A stretch of DNA of 64,000 bases from Cryobacterium inferilacus. GTDB lineage: Bacteria; Actinomycetota; Actinomycetes; Actinomycetales; Microbacteriaceae. The notes below the pieces were generated by a model that did no database searches, had not been told where the DNA came from, and worked only from the letters and a program-made list of their open reading frames with translations. A program made the translations under genes and the position numbers. The stretch is taken from NCBI RefSeq assembly GCF_019599185.1, contig NZ_JAIEUL010000013.1, positions 62,001 through 126,000 of the forward strand, in the 5' to 3' direction. Shown piece by piece: positions 53,048 through 61,971 of the stretch; position 1 is the stretch's first letter; every line of letters starts with the position of its first letter.

Positions 53048-53758
53048 TCAGGAGCTGGACTCGCTGGACGCCGTGGCCAGCACCCTGGCCTCGTCCGAAT
53101 TGGGGTCGAGTTCGATGACGCCGTAGTCCCAGCCCTTGCGGCGGTACACCACGCTGGGCCGACGGGTCTCGGCATCCTGGAACAGGTAGAAATCGTGTCC
53201 GACCAGCTCCATGAAGTACAGGGCGTCGTCCACGGTCATGGGTGCGGCCGCGAAGACCTTGCGACGGATGACGACGGGGCTGTAGACCTCGTCCGGCTCG
53301 TCCGCCTCGTCGGTCGCGGTGTCGTCAGCGACAACCGGGATGGCGCCGGTGCGCACCCGCTCAAGGGTGTCGGCGTCGGCGGGAACGATGTCGATGACGG
53401 CGAACCCGGAGGCAGACGCTTCCTGCAGTGAGGTCGGACGGTGTGCGCCGCCACGGTGCACCTTGCGGCGGTCCTTGGCCCGGCGAACCCGCTCGAGCAA
53501 CCGGCCGAGCGCGATGTCGAAGGCAGCGTACTTGTCGCCTCCCTCTGCCTCGGCCCGCACGATGGGCCCCTTGCCGATGAGGGTGAGTTCGACGCGGTCG
53601 TTACCGGCGGCGCCGCTCTTCTCGGTGTGACGACTGACCTTGATTTCCAGGGCGAGGGCCTTCTCGGCGAGGCCGGCGATCTTCTCGGCCTTCTCCGTCG
53701 CATAATCCCGGAAGCGATCAGTGATCCCCAGGTTTCGTCCAACGATGTTAGTTTCCAT
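53048..53758 (-). CDS. hpf: Long-form ribosome hibernation promoting factor
   Basis: A 236-residue long HPF. The N-terminal RaiA-like domain (about 1-105) begins METNIVGRNLGITDRFRDYATEKAEKI and contains ERVRRAKDRRKVHRG, which contacts 16S rRNA. An acidic linker (about 120-165) precedes the C-terminal dimerisation domain (about 170-225; PMTVDDALYFMELVGHDFYLFQDAET, VVYRRKGWDYGVIEL) that links two 30S subunits into 100S dimers. GGAGG lies 5 bases before the ATG. Gene order comF-hpf-secA is the standard actinobacterial one. Confidence 0.96.
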   Translation of the reverse strand: METNIVGRNLGITDRFRDYATEKAEKIAGLAEKALALEIKVSRHTEKSGAAGNDRVELTLIGKGPIVRAEAEGGDKYAAFDIALGRLLERVRRAKDRRKVHRGGAHRPTSLQEASASGFAVIDIVPADADTLERVRTGAIPVVADDTATDEADEPDEVYSPVVIRRKVFAAAPMTVDDALYFMELVGHDFYLFQDAETRRPSVVYRRKGWDYGVIELDPNSDEARVLATASSESSS

Positions 53759-53857
53759 GACGACCTCCAGATCTGGCGAACCGCCCCTGATCCGGGCGAT
53801 TGGTACGCGCCTTTGGCATAACCGTAGTCGTGCCGGCTGGATAAGTCACAGATTTTG

Positions 53858-54583
53858 TCAATCTGTTTCCGATGAACCTCTGGTGTCGGGATGGTGCCGC
53901 GGGGTTTCGGCCACGGTCGCCGCCGCGAGAACATCCGCTCCGGCCTCCTGGAGCGCACGCCTGGCCTCGATCAGCGTCGCTCCGGTCGTGACGATGTCGT
54001 CCACGATGAGGATTGTGTGACCGCAGAGAGCTCGGCTGGCCACGAGAGTCCCGGTGCGGTTGTCGAGGCGTTCCTGCCGGCCCAGGCCCACCTGGTCGGC
54101 GACCACGACACGGTTCAGGGGCCGCAGCAGCCGCACCGAGCGCAGGCCCGCCCTGCGCAGGAGCAGGTCGACGGGGTGGAATCCCCTGGCCCGCCAGGCA
54201 CCGCGCGAGGAGGGCACCGTGACCAGCTCGATGCCGGACCGGCCGGGGCCGGCAGCGGCGAGGGCCGCCGCCACGGCCGCGCCGAGGGCGGCGCCGAGCA
54301 CCGTCGCCGCGTCGGTGCGCCCGCCGTCCTTGTAGGCGACGAGCACTCGGCCGACCACCTCGGTGTATTCCAGTGCGGACCAGACGGTGAGTGTGTCCCT
54401 GGCCGCCGGTCTCGGGGCGGGGCGGAGCGCTGCCGTGCAGGCTGCGCAGAGCGCCCGGTCTGGTGCGCCGCAGCCGCTGCATTCCGTGGGCAGCAGTACG
54501 GCCCAGCCGTCCAGCAGAGCGGCGCGCGCCCTGCCGAACCGGCGCTGCTCCCCGCCGTGCTCCCTCATCCGGCCAGTGTTCAC
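53858..54583 (-). CDS. comF: ComF-family phosphoribosyltransferase-like protein
   Basis: About 241 residues. A zinc-finger-like CSGCGAPDRALCAACTAA (about residues 35-52) is followed by a type I PRTase fold with TVPSSRGAWRARGFHPVDLL, RLDNRTGTL and the PRPP loop ILIVDDIVTTGATLIEA (about 190-206). ComF helps DNA uptake in competent bacteria; in actinobacteria its role is open. Start uncertain: GTG 54583 or ATG 54568, both without a good ribosome binding site. It lies between lpqB and hpf in the usual order. Confidence 0.88.
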   Translation of the reverse strand: MNTGRMREHGGEQRRFGRARAALLDGWAVLLPTECSGCGAPDRALCAACTAALRPAPRPAARDTLTVWSALEYTEVVGRVLVAYKDGGRTDAATVLGAALGAAVAAALAAAGPGRSGIELVTVPSSRGAWRARGFHPVDLLLRRAGLRSVRLLRPLNRVVVADQVGLGRQERLDNRTGTLVASRALCGHTILIVDDIVTTGATLIEARRALQEAGADVLAAATVAETPRHHPDTRGSSETD

Positions 54584-54661
54584 CGCCGGCGGATGCGTCG
54601 ACGACCCGGCGGCCGTTTCGTGCCGGGCCGGTCGTCGCGGCGACTGTGGAGGAGGGGCGGG

Positions 54662-56344
54662 TCAGCCGCCGATGCCCTGCTGGGTCGCGACCAGGACGAC
54701 CTCGCCGATGCGCTCCTGCCAGCCGACGCCGCGCTGCACCAGCAGCGACCCGTCATCGGCGAGGGCCCTCAGGTCGCGGAGCAGGTTGCTGCCGGTGATG
54801 CTCGTGATCCCGGTCGCCGACTCGAGCTGGGTGCTCGTGCCGCCGATCTCCTGGGCCACGATGCGATCCTCGCCATCGGGCTGCACGCTCAGGTACGCCA
54901 CCGTGCTCTGGTCGATCCAGGTCGCGTCCAGCGGGGTGCCGGGGCCGGCGGCGAGCTGTACGGCTTCGCCGAGGCTGGTCGGAACGCCGTTCTCCCGCAC
55001 CACGGCTGCGACGACCAGCCGGGTGCCTCCGGCCGCGCTCACCAGGGCGATCACCCGGGTGCCGTCCCTGGACACCTGCAGCGCGGCGATGTTCGCCGCG
55101 TCCGGCCACGGTGCGGGCAGTGCCGTGGCGGCGCCCTGGGCGCTGTACACGAAGAGTTCGTTGGGCCGGTCGGCCGGCACCGACCAGACAAAGCCGGACC
55201 CGTCGATGGACGGTTCGATCAGGTTCTGGCGCGGGTCGAGCAGACGCGCGTCATCCCCGACCCTGACCCCGTAGACCCCGGTCGGGGTCAGTACCGCCGC
55301 CGCTGTCTGCGAGGGCGACAGCGCGACGGCGCTCGGAGTGAGGGCCACGATGGTCTCCGACAGCCCGGGGAGCGAGGTGACGGTCTTGCCGGTGGCGGCC
55401 AGATAGCCGAACTCGCCGTCACGCAGGATCAGGGCACGCGCATCCACCCGCGGGTTGACCTCGGGTTCGTTGGTGCCGAGATCGTCGATGTCCTGAGAGT
55501 TCTGGTTGATCGTGATGGAGACGCTGAGACCGCTGGGCAGGCTGTGTTCCAGCTGACTGCGCATCCGCTGCAGGGTGATGGTGTCGGCGTTCAGGGCCTC
55601 GCCGTTCAGGTCCACCTTGGCGTCTCTGGCGACCACGGTGACGGCGTCGGCGGTGAGTGCGGTGCCCTCGGGGAACGCGCTGGTCACCGCGCCGGCGAGC
55701 CATGCACTAGGCCCGTTCAGCACACCGTTGACGATCTTGGTCGGGGTGGAGGCGCCGCGGGGGAACCAGCGCACGTCGGGTACCAGGTAGCGGAAATCGG
55801 CGTCGAAGAAGTACAGGGACTGGGCGCTGAAGACGTCCTCGAAGGTGCTCTGGTCGAGCACGGTTCCGTTGGGCGCCGCGCTGATGCGCCACTGATCGTC
55901 GATCAGGCTGAACGAGTACCGCAGCGGCAGGGTCGAGGACGATTCCTCCTCGTGGTACTCGCCGTTCGAATTGACCTCGGCGACCGGCCGCACCTCGAAG
56001 CTCATGGTGGTGTCGTCGATGGGCACGATGGTGCGCTCCGAGCCGTCGTACACGGTCACCCCGGCATCCGACTTCCAGACGTCGCTGAACTCGGGGGTGA
56101 GGAATTCCCTGGCGATCTCGTAGTTGTTGTCCGGGCTGGTGGCCGCATCGATGAAGCCGGTGAGGATCTCCTCCATCGTCGCGTCCTGGCGCGGGCCGAA
56201 CGGCAGGAAGATCGGTGCAGGGTTCTCCCCGGTCACGGCGTCCGCTCCTGCCTGCACTTCTCCGCCTCGCGGGATACTGGAACAGCCGCCGAGCAGTACG
56301 GCCAGCCCGGCGATGACGGCGACGAGTCTGGATCGGCTACGCAT
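54662..56344 (-). CDS. lpqB: Lipoprotein LpqB (MtrAB accessory protein)
   Basis: A 560-residue lipoprotein: basic N-terminus, hydrophobic helix and lipobox LLGGC with the lipidated Cys21. A GerMN-like domain lies at about 45-290 (ATMEEILTGFIDAATSPDNNY; ALTADAVTVVARDAKVDLNGEAL) and a beta-propeller-like C-terminus at about 310-560 (VALSPSQTAAAVLTPTGVYGV; VSRDGTRVIALVS). LpqB binds the outer domain of MtrB and tunes MtrA signalling. Its ATG overlaps the mtrB end by 8 bases. Confidence 0.95.
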   Translation of the reverse strand: MRSRSRLVAVIAGLAVLLGGCSSIPRGGEVQAGADAVTGENPAPIFLPFGPRQDATMEEILTGFIDAATSPDNNYEIAREFLTPEFSDVWKSDAGVTVYDGSERTIVPIDDTTMSFEVRPVAEVNSNGEYHEEESSSTLPLRYSFSLIDDQWRISAAPNGTVLDQSTFEDVFSAQSLYFFDADFRYLVPDVRWFPRGASTPTKIVNGVLNGPSAWLAGAVTSAFPEGTALTADAVTVVARDAKVDLNGEALNADTITLQRMRSQLEHSLPSGLSVSITINQNSQDIDDLGTNEPEVNPRVDARALILRDGEFGYLAATGKTVTSLPGLSETIVALTPSAVALSPSQTAAAVLTPTGVYGVRVGDDARLLDPRQNLIEPSIDGSGFVWSVPADRPNELFVYSAQGAATALPAPWPDAANIAALQVSRDGTRVIALVSAAGGTRLVVAAVVRENGVPTSLGEAVQLAAGPGTPLDATWIDQSTVAYLSVQPDGEDRIVAQEIGGTSTQLESATGITSITGSNLLRDLRALADDGSLLVQRGVGWQERIGEVVLVATQQGIGG

Positions 56345-58016
56345 GGTGGTCTCCCTTCGAGTCTGTGCGCGTCGACACGAAGCCGCTGGCCTCCGCGTCC
56401 TCCGGCGGCAACGGGTTCGGTGAGGTCGTCAGTGTCCCCCTGGCCTGCCGGGGCAGGGTCAACCTGAAGCAGGACCCCGCGCCGGGGGCCGACCAGACCT
56501 GCAACCAGCCCCGGTGTGCCGCGGCGTCTTCGAGGGAGATCGCCAGACCGAGCCCGGTGCCGCCGATGGTGCGTTTCCGGGACGGGTCTGCGCGCCAGAA
56601 CCTGTCGAAGACATGGGCGATCTCCGCCTGGCTCATTCCCATGCCGTAGTCGCGCACCGAGAGCGCCACGGCGGTCTCGTTGCTGTCGACGGACACGATG
56701 ATGGGCTTGCCCTCACCGTGTTCGATGGCGTTGCCGATCAGGTTGTTCACGATCCGGCGCACCCGGCGTGGGTCGACGTCGGCGTTCAGGTGTCCGCCTG
56801 GCGCGACGAGCATGATCGGCGTTCCCTTGGACTCGCTGAGCGATCGCATGCCGTCGATGACGTCCTCGGCCAGGTGCACCAGGTTGGTGGGTTCGGCCTC
56901 CAACTGCACCGACCCCGCGTCGTACCGGCTGATCTCGAGCAGGTCGGCGAGCAGCAGCTCGAACCGTTCCACCTGGGTGTGCAGCAGCTCCGCGGTGCGC
57001 TCGGTGGCAGGGGGGAACGTCGACCGCTGGTCGTAGAGCAGATCCCCGGCCAGGCGGATGGTGGTGAGCGGGGTGCGCAGCTCGTGCGAGACATCGGACA
57101 CAAACCGCTGTTGCACCTCGGAGAGGTCGGCGAGTTCCTTGATCTGGCTCTGCAGGCTGTCGGCCATGCCGTTGAAGGACCGGGCGAGGGTGGCGATGAC
57201 GTCTTCGCCCTTCTCCGGGATGCGCACGCCGAGATCACCCGAGGCGAGCTTCTGGCTGGTCTCTGCCGCCACCCGGATCGGCGTGACCACGAACCGCACC
57301 ACAATCCAGGTGACCGCGCCGATCAGCACGATCAACGCCAGACCAGCACCGCCCAGGGTGCGCTGCACGAACAGGAGGGTGGACTCGGCGTCGGCCAGGC
57401 TGTAGCCGATGTAGAGCTCGTACCGCCCGGCCACTGGCACGGTGATCTGGGAACCCACCACGATTCCGGGGGCCAGGGACCCGTCGTCGACGGGGAGGGC
57501 CACAGACTGCCAGTGCTGGCCGTCTGGGTCGTCCTGCACGGATGCGCGGAGCTCGGGCGAGATCACCGAGGTGGAGGTGCCGAAGGTGGAGGAGTCCTGC
57601 GGCGCCACCGTGGACGCCTCCTGCCCCGGCACCCGGAAGAGGGCGACCAGCCTGCTGGACGACGCCGCGGAGATCGACGTGCGCGCGGCCTCGAGGAGGG
57701 TCTGCACCTGCACCCTGTCGACGGCGTCAGACGAATCGAGCATCCCCTGCGCGGCGGTGGTTGCACGATTGGAGTCGACGAGGACCTGGCTGAGCCTGGA
57801 CTGGAAGAGGTCGTTTCCCACGCTGACGGACATGTACACGCCGACCAGGCCGATGGCAGCGCCAGAAGCGGCCACAGTGATCACCACGGTGCGCCACTGC
57901 AACGACGCTCGCCAGCTGCGGCGCATCCGCCCGCTCAGATACCGCCACGACGTCCACGTCCGCCAATTCAGGCTGTTCACGGTGAATCGCCTGCCTTCGT
58001 CGAACCGCGCTGACAC
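56337..58016 (-). CDS. mtrB: Sensor histidine kinase MtrB
   Basis: A 559-residue membrane kinase. TM1 about residues 43-65, an extracytoplasmic sensor to about 221, TM2 about 222-243, HAMP about 244-296, then FVSDVSHELRTPLTTI with phosphorylated His311 and an ATPase with NNLIGNAIEHG (N box), VRDYGMGMS and GGTGLGLAIS. MtrAB controls cell-wall hydrolases, division and, in relatives, replication genes. It starts 6 bases after mtrA; GTG 58016 lacks a ribosome binding site, and a second GTG at VNSLNW, 12 codons on, is an alternative. Confidence 0.96.
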   Translation of the reverse strand: MSARFDEGRRFTVNSLNWRTWTSWRYLSGRMRRSWRASLQWRTVVITVAASGAAIGLVGVYMSVSVGNDLFQSRLSQVLVDSNRATTAAQGMLDSSDAVDRVQVQTLLEAARTSISAASSSRLVALFRVPGQEASTVAPQDSSTFGTSTSVISPELRASVQDDPDGQHWQSVALPVDDGSLAPGIVVGSQITVPVAGRYELYIGYSLADAESTLLFVQRTLGGAGLALIVLIGAVTWIVVRFVVTPIRVAAETSQKLASGDLGVRIPEKGEDVIATLARSFNGMADSLQSQIKELADLSEVQQRFVSDVSHELRTPLTTIRLAGDLLYDQRSTFPPATERTAELLHTQVERFELLLADLLEISRYDAGSVQLEAEPTNLVHLAEDVIDGMRSLSESKGTPIMLVAPGGHLNADVDPRRVRRIVNNLIGNAIEHGEGKPIIVSVDSNETAVALSVRDYGMGMSQAEIAHVFDRFWRADPSRKRTIGGTGLGLAISLEDAAAHRGWLQVWSAPGAGSCFRLTLPRQARGTLTTSPNPLPPEDAEASGFVSTRTDSKGDHHA

Positions 58017-58022
58017 CGGCGT

Positions 58023-58703
58023 CTAGCCGGCCGAGCCGGCCCGGTAGCCGACGCCGCGCACGGTCATGACGATGCGCGGGTTGTCCGGGTCGTCTTCGAC
58101 CTTGGCCCGCAACCGCTGCACGTGCACATTGACCAGCCGGGTGTCGGCCTTGTAGTGGTAGCCCCACACCTGCTCGAGCAGCATCTCGCGGGTGAAGACC
58201 TGTTGCGGCTTGGAGGCCAGCGCCAGCAGGAGATCGAACTCCAACGGGGTGAGGTTGATGCTCTGCTCGCCCCGCTTGACCTCGTGACCTGCGGCATCGA
58301 CGACGAGGTCGCCGATCTGGAGGTTGGCCGGAGATTCCACCGGGACCGGTCGTAGCCTGGTGCGGATCCGGGCGACGAGTTCCTTGGGGTTGAACGGTTT
58401 GACCATGTAGTCGTCCGCGCCGGATTCCAGGCCCTTGACCACATCCGTCGTGTCTGACTTCGCCGTCAGCATGATGATGGGGGTGCCGGACTCGACGCGG
58501 ATCAGGCTGCACACCTCGATACCGTCCAGGCCGGGCAACATCAGGTCGAGCAGGACCAGGTCGGGCGCGACGGTGTGGAAGGCGTCCAGGGCGAGTGAAC
58601 CGTCGGCACAGAAGTGCGTCTCGAAGCCTTCGCCCTGCAGGACGATGCCGATCATCTCAGCCAGTGCTGGGTCGTCGTCGACAACCAAAATGCGTGAGTT
58701 CAT
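58023..58703 (-). CDS. mtrA: Response regulator MtrA
   Basis: A 226-residue OmpR/PhoB-type regulator. Receiver domain about 4-115 with Asp9-Asp10-Asp11, phosphoacceptor Asp53 in VLLDLMLPG and Lys82 in MLTAKSD. The C-terminal winged helix (about 130-222) has LTPLEFDLLLALASKPQQVFTREMLLEQVWGY and VNVHVQRLRAKVEDDPDNPRIVMTVRGVGY. It is the output of MtrB. ATG 58703 follows GGA at short spacing. A TATTCT -10-like element on the minus strand at 58765-58770 may start the operon. Confidence 0.97.
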   Translation of the reverse strand: MNSRILVVDDDPALAEMIGIVLQGEGFETHFCADGSLALDAFHTVAPDLVLLDLMLPGLDGIEVCSLIRVESGTPIIMLTAKSDTTDVVKGLESGADDYMVKPFNPKELVARIRTRLRPVPVESPANLQIGDLVVDAAGHEVKRGEQSINLTPLEFDLLLALASKPQQVFTREMLLEQVWGYHYKADTRLVNVHVQRLRAKVEDDPDNPRIVMTVRGVGYRAGSAG

Positions 58704-58764
58704 TCGTCCGTTTTCCGCCCGATCATCGGGCAATATCCCGGCAGGGCGGGCAATCTCTGGCACC

Positions 58765-58770
58765 AGAATA
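58765..58770 (-). promoter_or_regulatory. Putative -10 element of the mtrA operon
   Basis: Minus-strand TATTCT in the 132-base gap between mtrA and the divergent membrane-protein gene, about 60 bases before the mtrA ATG. The preceding CGAC matches the aroA -10 context. No clear -35. Confidence 0.3.
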
Positions 58771-58835
58771 GTCGACACGACCCTGAGAGTGCTGACAGGG
58801 CACCGTCGAAGGTCAAGGTATGCCAGCATGGAGGC

Positions 58836-60044
58836 GTGACGGACCCAAACTGGCACCCCCCGGCGAACGACCCCGACCGGCCCCGCTACGGCGAGAACCT
58901 CCCCGGAGCCCAGCCGGGGACCCCACCCGTCGGGCCAGGGTATGGGTACACCCCCGCACCCCCGCCGGGCTGGACCCCGCCGCCCAAACCCGGCCTCATT
59001 CCGCTGCGACCGCTCGGTTTCGGCTCCCTCCTCGGCGCGCCGTTCCAGGTACTGCGCCGCAACCCGAAGGCGACCTTCGGCAGCGCCCTGCTGGTGCAGG
59101 GGGTGACGGTGCTGGTGACGTTGCTCATCGTCGGCGTGGTGACCTTCTTCGCCCTCGGCCGCATCGATGCCGCCCCGGTGGAGGACCAGGAAGCCGTTGA
59201 GGCGGGGGCCATCGTCGCCATCGTGTTGTCCGCGCTGGTCCCGATTGCCCTGTCCATCGTCGCCTCCGCCCTGCTGCAGGGAGTCATCGTGCTCGAGGTC
59301 TCCCGGGCGACGCTCGGTGAGAAGCTCCGTCTGGGCGCCCTGTGGCGTCAGGTGGGCCGACGGGTCTGGCCGTTGGTCGGCTGGACGCTGCTGCTGTCCG
59401 CTGCGCTGCTGGTGGGCATCCTGCTCGTGGCCGGCGTGGTCTTCGCCTGCGTTCTCCTCGGTGGCGCCTGGATCGGTCTGGCCGTGTTTCTCGGCGTCAT
59501 CGGTGTTCTCGCCCTCATCGCCGCCGGCGCCTGGGTGGGCACCAAGACCGCCGTGGTGCCCAGCCTGATCGTGCTGGAACGCTCGCGCATCTGGGCCGCC
59601 GTGCGGCGCTCGTGGTCCCTGACCGGCGGCTTCTTCTGGCGCACCCTCGGAGTCCTTCTGCTGATTGCCCTCATCGTCGGGGTCGTCTCGCAGGTGGTCA
59701 CGACGCCGCTCACGCTGCTCTTCGGCGCGGCGACGGCGCTCATCGACCCGAATGCCAGCTTCGAGGCCTACATCCCCGCCGGCGTGCTGTACCTGCTGAC
59801 GATCCTGATCAGCCTGGTCATCAGCGCCGTGACCGCCGTCGTGCAGTCCGCCGCCGTCGCCCTGATCTACATCGATCTGCGGATGCGCAAGGAGGGTCTC
59901 GACCTCGACCTGCAGCGGTTCGTCGAGGCCGCCCCCGGCAGCGGGGCCGCCGACCCGTACCTGGTCGCAGCGACCGCGACCGGCGGCACCAAGCCCGGTG
60001 CGGATGACGGCCCTCGCCCCGATCCGGGCGCGCCCTGGGCATGA
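58836..60044 (+). CDS. Membrane protein with GPDP-type membrane domain (proline-rich N-terminus)
   Basis: A 402-residue protein. The first 55 residues are Pro/Gly-rich (many P-P-x-Y/W-T turns) and cytoplasmic. About six to eight helices follow (residues about 75-350), with FGSLLGAPFQVLRRNPKATFGSALLV and PSLIVLERSRIWAAVRRSWSLTGGFFWR, typical of the glycerophosphodiester-phosphodiesterase membrane-domain family (often annotated DUF7544 or GPDP_memb). The role is unknown. GTG 58836 is followed at the end by an ATGA overlap with the DUF4129 gene, so it heads that operon. Confidence 0.83.
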   Translation: MTDPNWHPPANDPDRPRYGENLPGAQPGTPPVGPGYGYTPAPPPGWTPPPKPGLIPLRPLGFGSLLGAPFQVLRRNPKATFGSALLVQGVTVLVTLLIVGVVTFFALGRIDAAPVEDQEAVEAGAIVAIVLSALVPIALSIVASALLQGVIVLEVSRATLGEKLRLGALWRQVGRRVWPLVGWTLLLSAALLVGILLVAGVVFACVLLGGAWIGLAVFLGVIGVLALIAAGAWVGTKTAVVPSLIVLERSRIWAAVRRSWSLTGGFFWRTLGVLLLIALIVGVVSQVVTTPLTLLFGAATALIDPNASFEAYIPAGVLYLLTILISLVISAVTAVVQSAAVALIYIDLRMRKEGLDLDLQRFVEAAPGSGAADPYLVAATATGGTKPGADDGPRPDPGAPWA

Positions 60045-60724
60045 TCACGGCGTGGGGGCTCGGCGTGGCACGGCTGGCGATTCCGGTGGATCCCGACGCG
60101 CCGGAGGCGAAGCAGTGGCTGAGGGATGAACTGGCCAAGGCTCCCTACCAGGCTGCCCAACCGACCTGGTTCGACAGGTTGTCCCAGGCGATCTTCGACT
60201 GGTTCTCGTCCCTGTCCTTCACCGGGGACGGCGGCAACGCCTGGCTGGCCCTGGCCGGCACACTGATCGGGGTGGCGGTGCTGGTGGCCGCCGTGCTCAT
60301 CTTCGGACTCCCCCGCCGTGCCCGCCGGCGCCGGGCAGAGACCCTCGGCCTCTTCGCCGACGATGACCGCCGCACTGCCGCAGAGATCCGCCGAGCCGCC
60401 GCGTCGGCGGCAATCGCAGGCGACTGGACCCTCGCGTGCGAGGAGGCCTTCCGGGCCACGGCCCAGGGCCTCGCCGAGCGCACCATCGTGCGCCCGACCC
60501 CCGGCACGACGGCGCACGCCGTCGCCGAGCTCGCCTCGCGAGCGTTCCCGGCCGAGCAGGCCAGGCTCAGGGCCGGTGCCGTGGTCTTCGAGAGCGTGCG
60601 CTACCTGGGCGGCACGGGCACCGAATCGGGCTACCGTGCACTGCTCGACCTCGACACCGCGCTGCAGGCCACCCGCCCGCAGCTGCCCGCAGCGGGGCAG
60701 CCCGAGCCGGTGGGAGCCCCGTGA
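60041..60724 (+). CDS. DUF4129 membrane protein
   Basis: A 227-residue protein with one central helix (about 67-88). Before it is WLRDELAKAPYQAAQPTWFDRLSQAIFDWFSSL; after it a basic turn and the DUF4129 domain (about 110-200): AAEIRRAAASAAIAGDWTLACEEAFRATAQGLAERTIV ... PGTTAHAVAELASRAFP. In other bacteria the same domain is fused to transglutaminase proteins of MoxR/DUF58 operons. Its position between the GPDP-like and DUF4350 genes, each with 4-base overlaps, shows one tightly coupled unit. Confidence 0.9.
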   Translation: MITAWGLGVARLAIPVDPDAPEAKQWLRDELAKAPYQAAQPTWFDRLSQAIFDWFSSLSFTGDGGNAWLALAGTLIGVAVLVAAVLIFGLPRRARRRRAETLGLFADDDRRTAAEIRRAAASAAIAGDWTLACEEAFRATAQGLAERTIVRPTPGTTAHAVAELASRAFPAEQARLRAGAVVFESVRYLGGTGTESGYRALLDLDTALQATRPQLPAAGQPEPVGAP

Positions 60725-61971
60725 CCACCACCGCCGTCGCCATCCCGCCCCGCTCGCTGACCCCGACGATCCGCACCGTGCTGCGCCGGTACGCCTTCTG
60801 GGCGGTTGCGGCGGGTGGCGCGCTTCTTGTCGCCGTCATCTCCTTCCTCGCCACCAACGCCGCCGGTTCGGCAGGCCCGCCGCTCGCGGCCGATAACCCC
60901 GCCCAGGCCGGCAGCATGGCCGTGGTCGAGGTTCTCCGTGGTCAGGGAGTCACCGTGCTGCCGGTGGACACACTGGTGGAGGCGGGTGAGGCGAGCAGCG
61001 CGCATCCGAACGCCACCGTGTTCTTCGCCGACCCCGAGGGCTATCTGACGACCGATCAGCTCACCGACGTCGGCACGCTTGTTGATCGCATCGTGGTGGC
61101 CGACCCGGACTTCGCCGCACTGCAGGCGCTGGCGCCGGAGGTGGGCTTCGGTGGGGTGTCCACCGCGGACACCCTCACCGCCCAGTGTGCGGTGCCGGCG
61201 GCCGAACGGGCCGGGGAGATCTCGCCGGGCGGCAAGACTCTCGGGGTGGCCGCCGACGCCGCCGGCTACACGGGCTGTTTCCCCTCGGACGGCGACGTGT
61301 ACTCGGTGATCGAACGCACCCTGGATGACCGCACCCTCACCCTGGTCGCCGACCGGGCCGTGTTCGCCAACGACGAGATCGCCACCTGGGGCAACGCCGC
61401 GCTGGCCCTGAATCTGCTCGGCGCCGACGAGACGCTCATCTGGTACCTGCCGACGCTGGCTGACGTGCCCGTGACGGGTCCGCCATCGCTGGGCGCCCTC
61501 ACCCCTGGCTGGGTCACCCCTGTTCTTGTGCTCCTGGTCTTCACCGCGATCGCCGCCATGGTGTGGCGCGGCCGGCGCTTCGGGCCCCTCGTCGCCGAGA
61601 ACCTGCCCGTCGTCGTGCGCGCCAGCGAGACCATGGAGGGCCGAGCCCGGCTCTACGCCAGGGGAAACGCCAGGCTGCGCGCGATCGACGCCATCAGGAT
61701 CGGTGCCGTCACCCGCATGGCCCTGGCCGCCGGGCTCCCACGCAGCATGGAACTGGACCAGGTGATCCGCTCCGTCGCCGCCCTGAGCGGGTGGCCGCGA
61801 GACCGTGTCCATGCCGTCCTCGTCGGCGAGGTGCCGCAGAGCGATGCGGCCCTGATGGAGCTCTCCGCGGCCATCGAGAACCTCGAGGTCGAGACCATCG
61901 CGGCCACCCGCCCGAATGGTATCGCCCCCTCCCCCTCAGCTCCCCCGCCAAACGGAAGAATGGACCCATGA
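60721..61971 (+). CDS. DUF4350 membrane protein
   Basis: A 416-residue protein with a helix at about 24-45, an extracytoplasmic domain of about 220 residues (MAVVEVLRGQGVTVLPVDTLVEA; TVFFADPEGYLTTDQL; GCFPSDGDVYSV) with a Rossmann-like pattern typical of DUF4350, a second helix at about 263-280 and a cytoplasmic tail (RGRRFGPLVAENLPVVVRASETMEGRARLYARG). Two cysteines in the outer domain may pair. Function unknown. Starts at GTG inside the DUF4129 stop, ends with ATGA into moxR. Confidence 0.9.
   Translation: MTTTAVAIPPRSLTPTIRTVLRRYAFWAVAAGGALLVAVISFLATNAAGSAGPPLAADNPAQAGSMAVVEVLRGQGVTVLPVDTLVEAGEASSAHPNATVFFADPEGYLTTDQLTDVGTLVDRIVVADPDFAALQALAPEVGFGGVSTADTLTAQCAVPAAERAGEISPGGKTLGVAADAAGYTGCFPSDGDVYSVIERTLDDRTLTLVADRAVFANDEIATWGNAALALNLLGADETLIWYLPTLADVPVTGPPSLGALTPGWVTPVLVLLVFTAIAAMVWRGRRFGPLVAENLPVVVRASETMEGRARLYARGNARLRAIDAIRIGAVTRMALAAGLPRSMELDQVIRSVAALSGWPRDRVHAVLVGEVPQSDAALMELSAAIENLEVETIAATRPNGIAPSPSAPPPNGRMDP

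Noticed and set aside
53849-53865. Inverted repeat CAGAT-n7-ATCTG as a comF terminator
   Set aside because: Only a 5-bp stem; it overlaps the comF stop region and has no T-tract on the minus strand.
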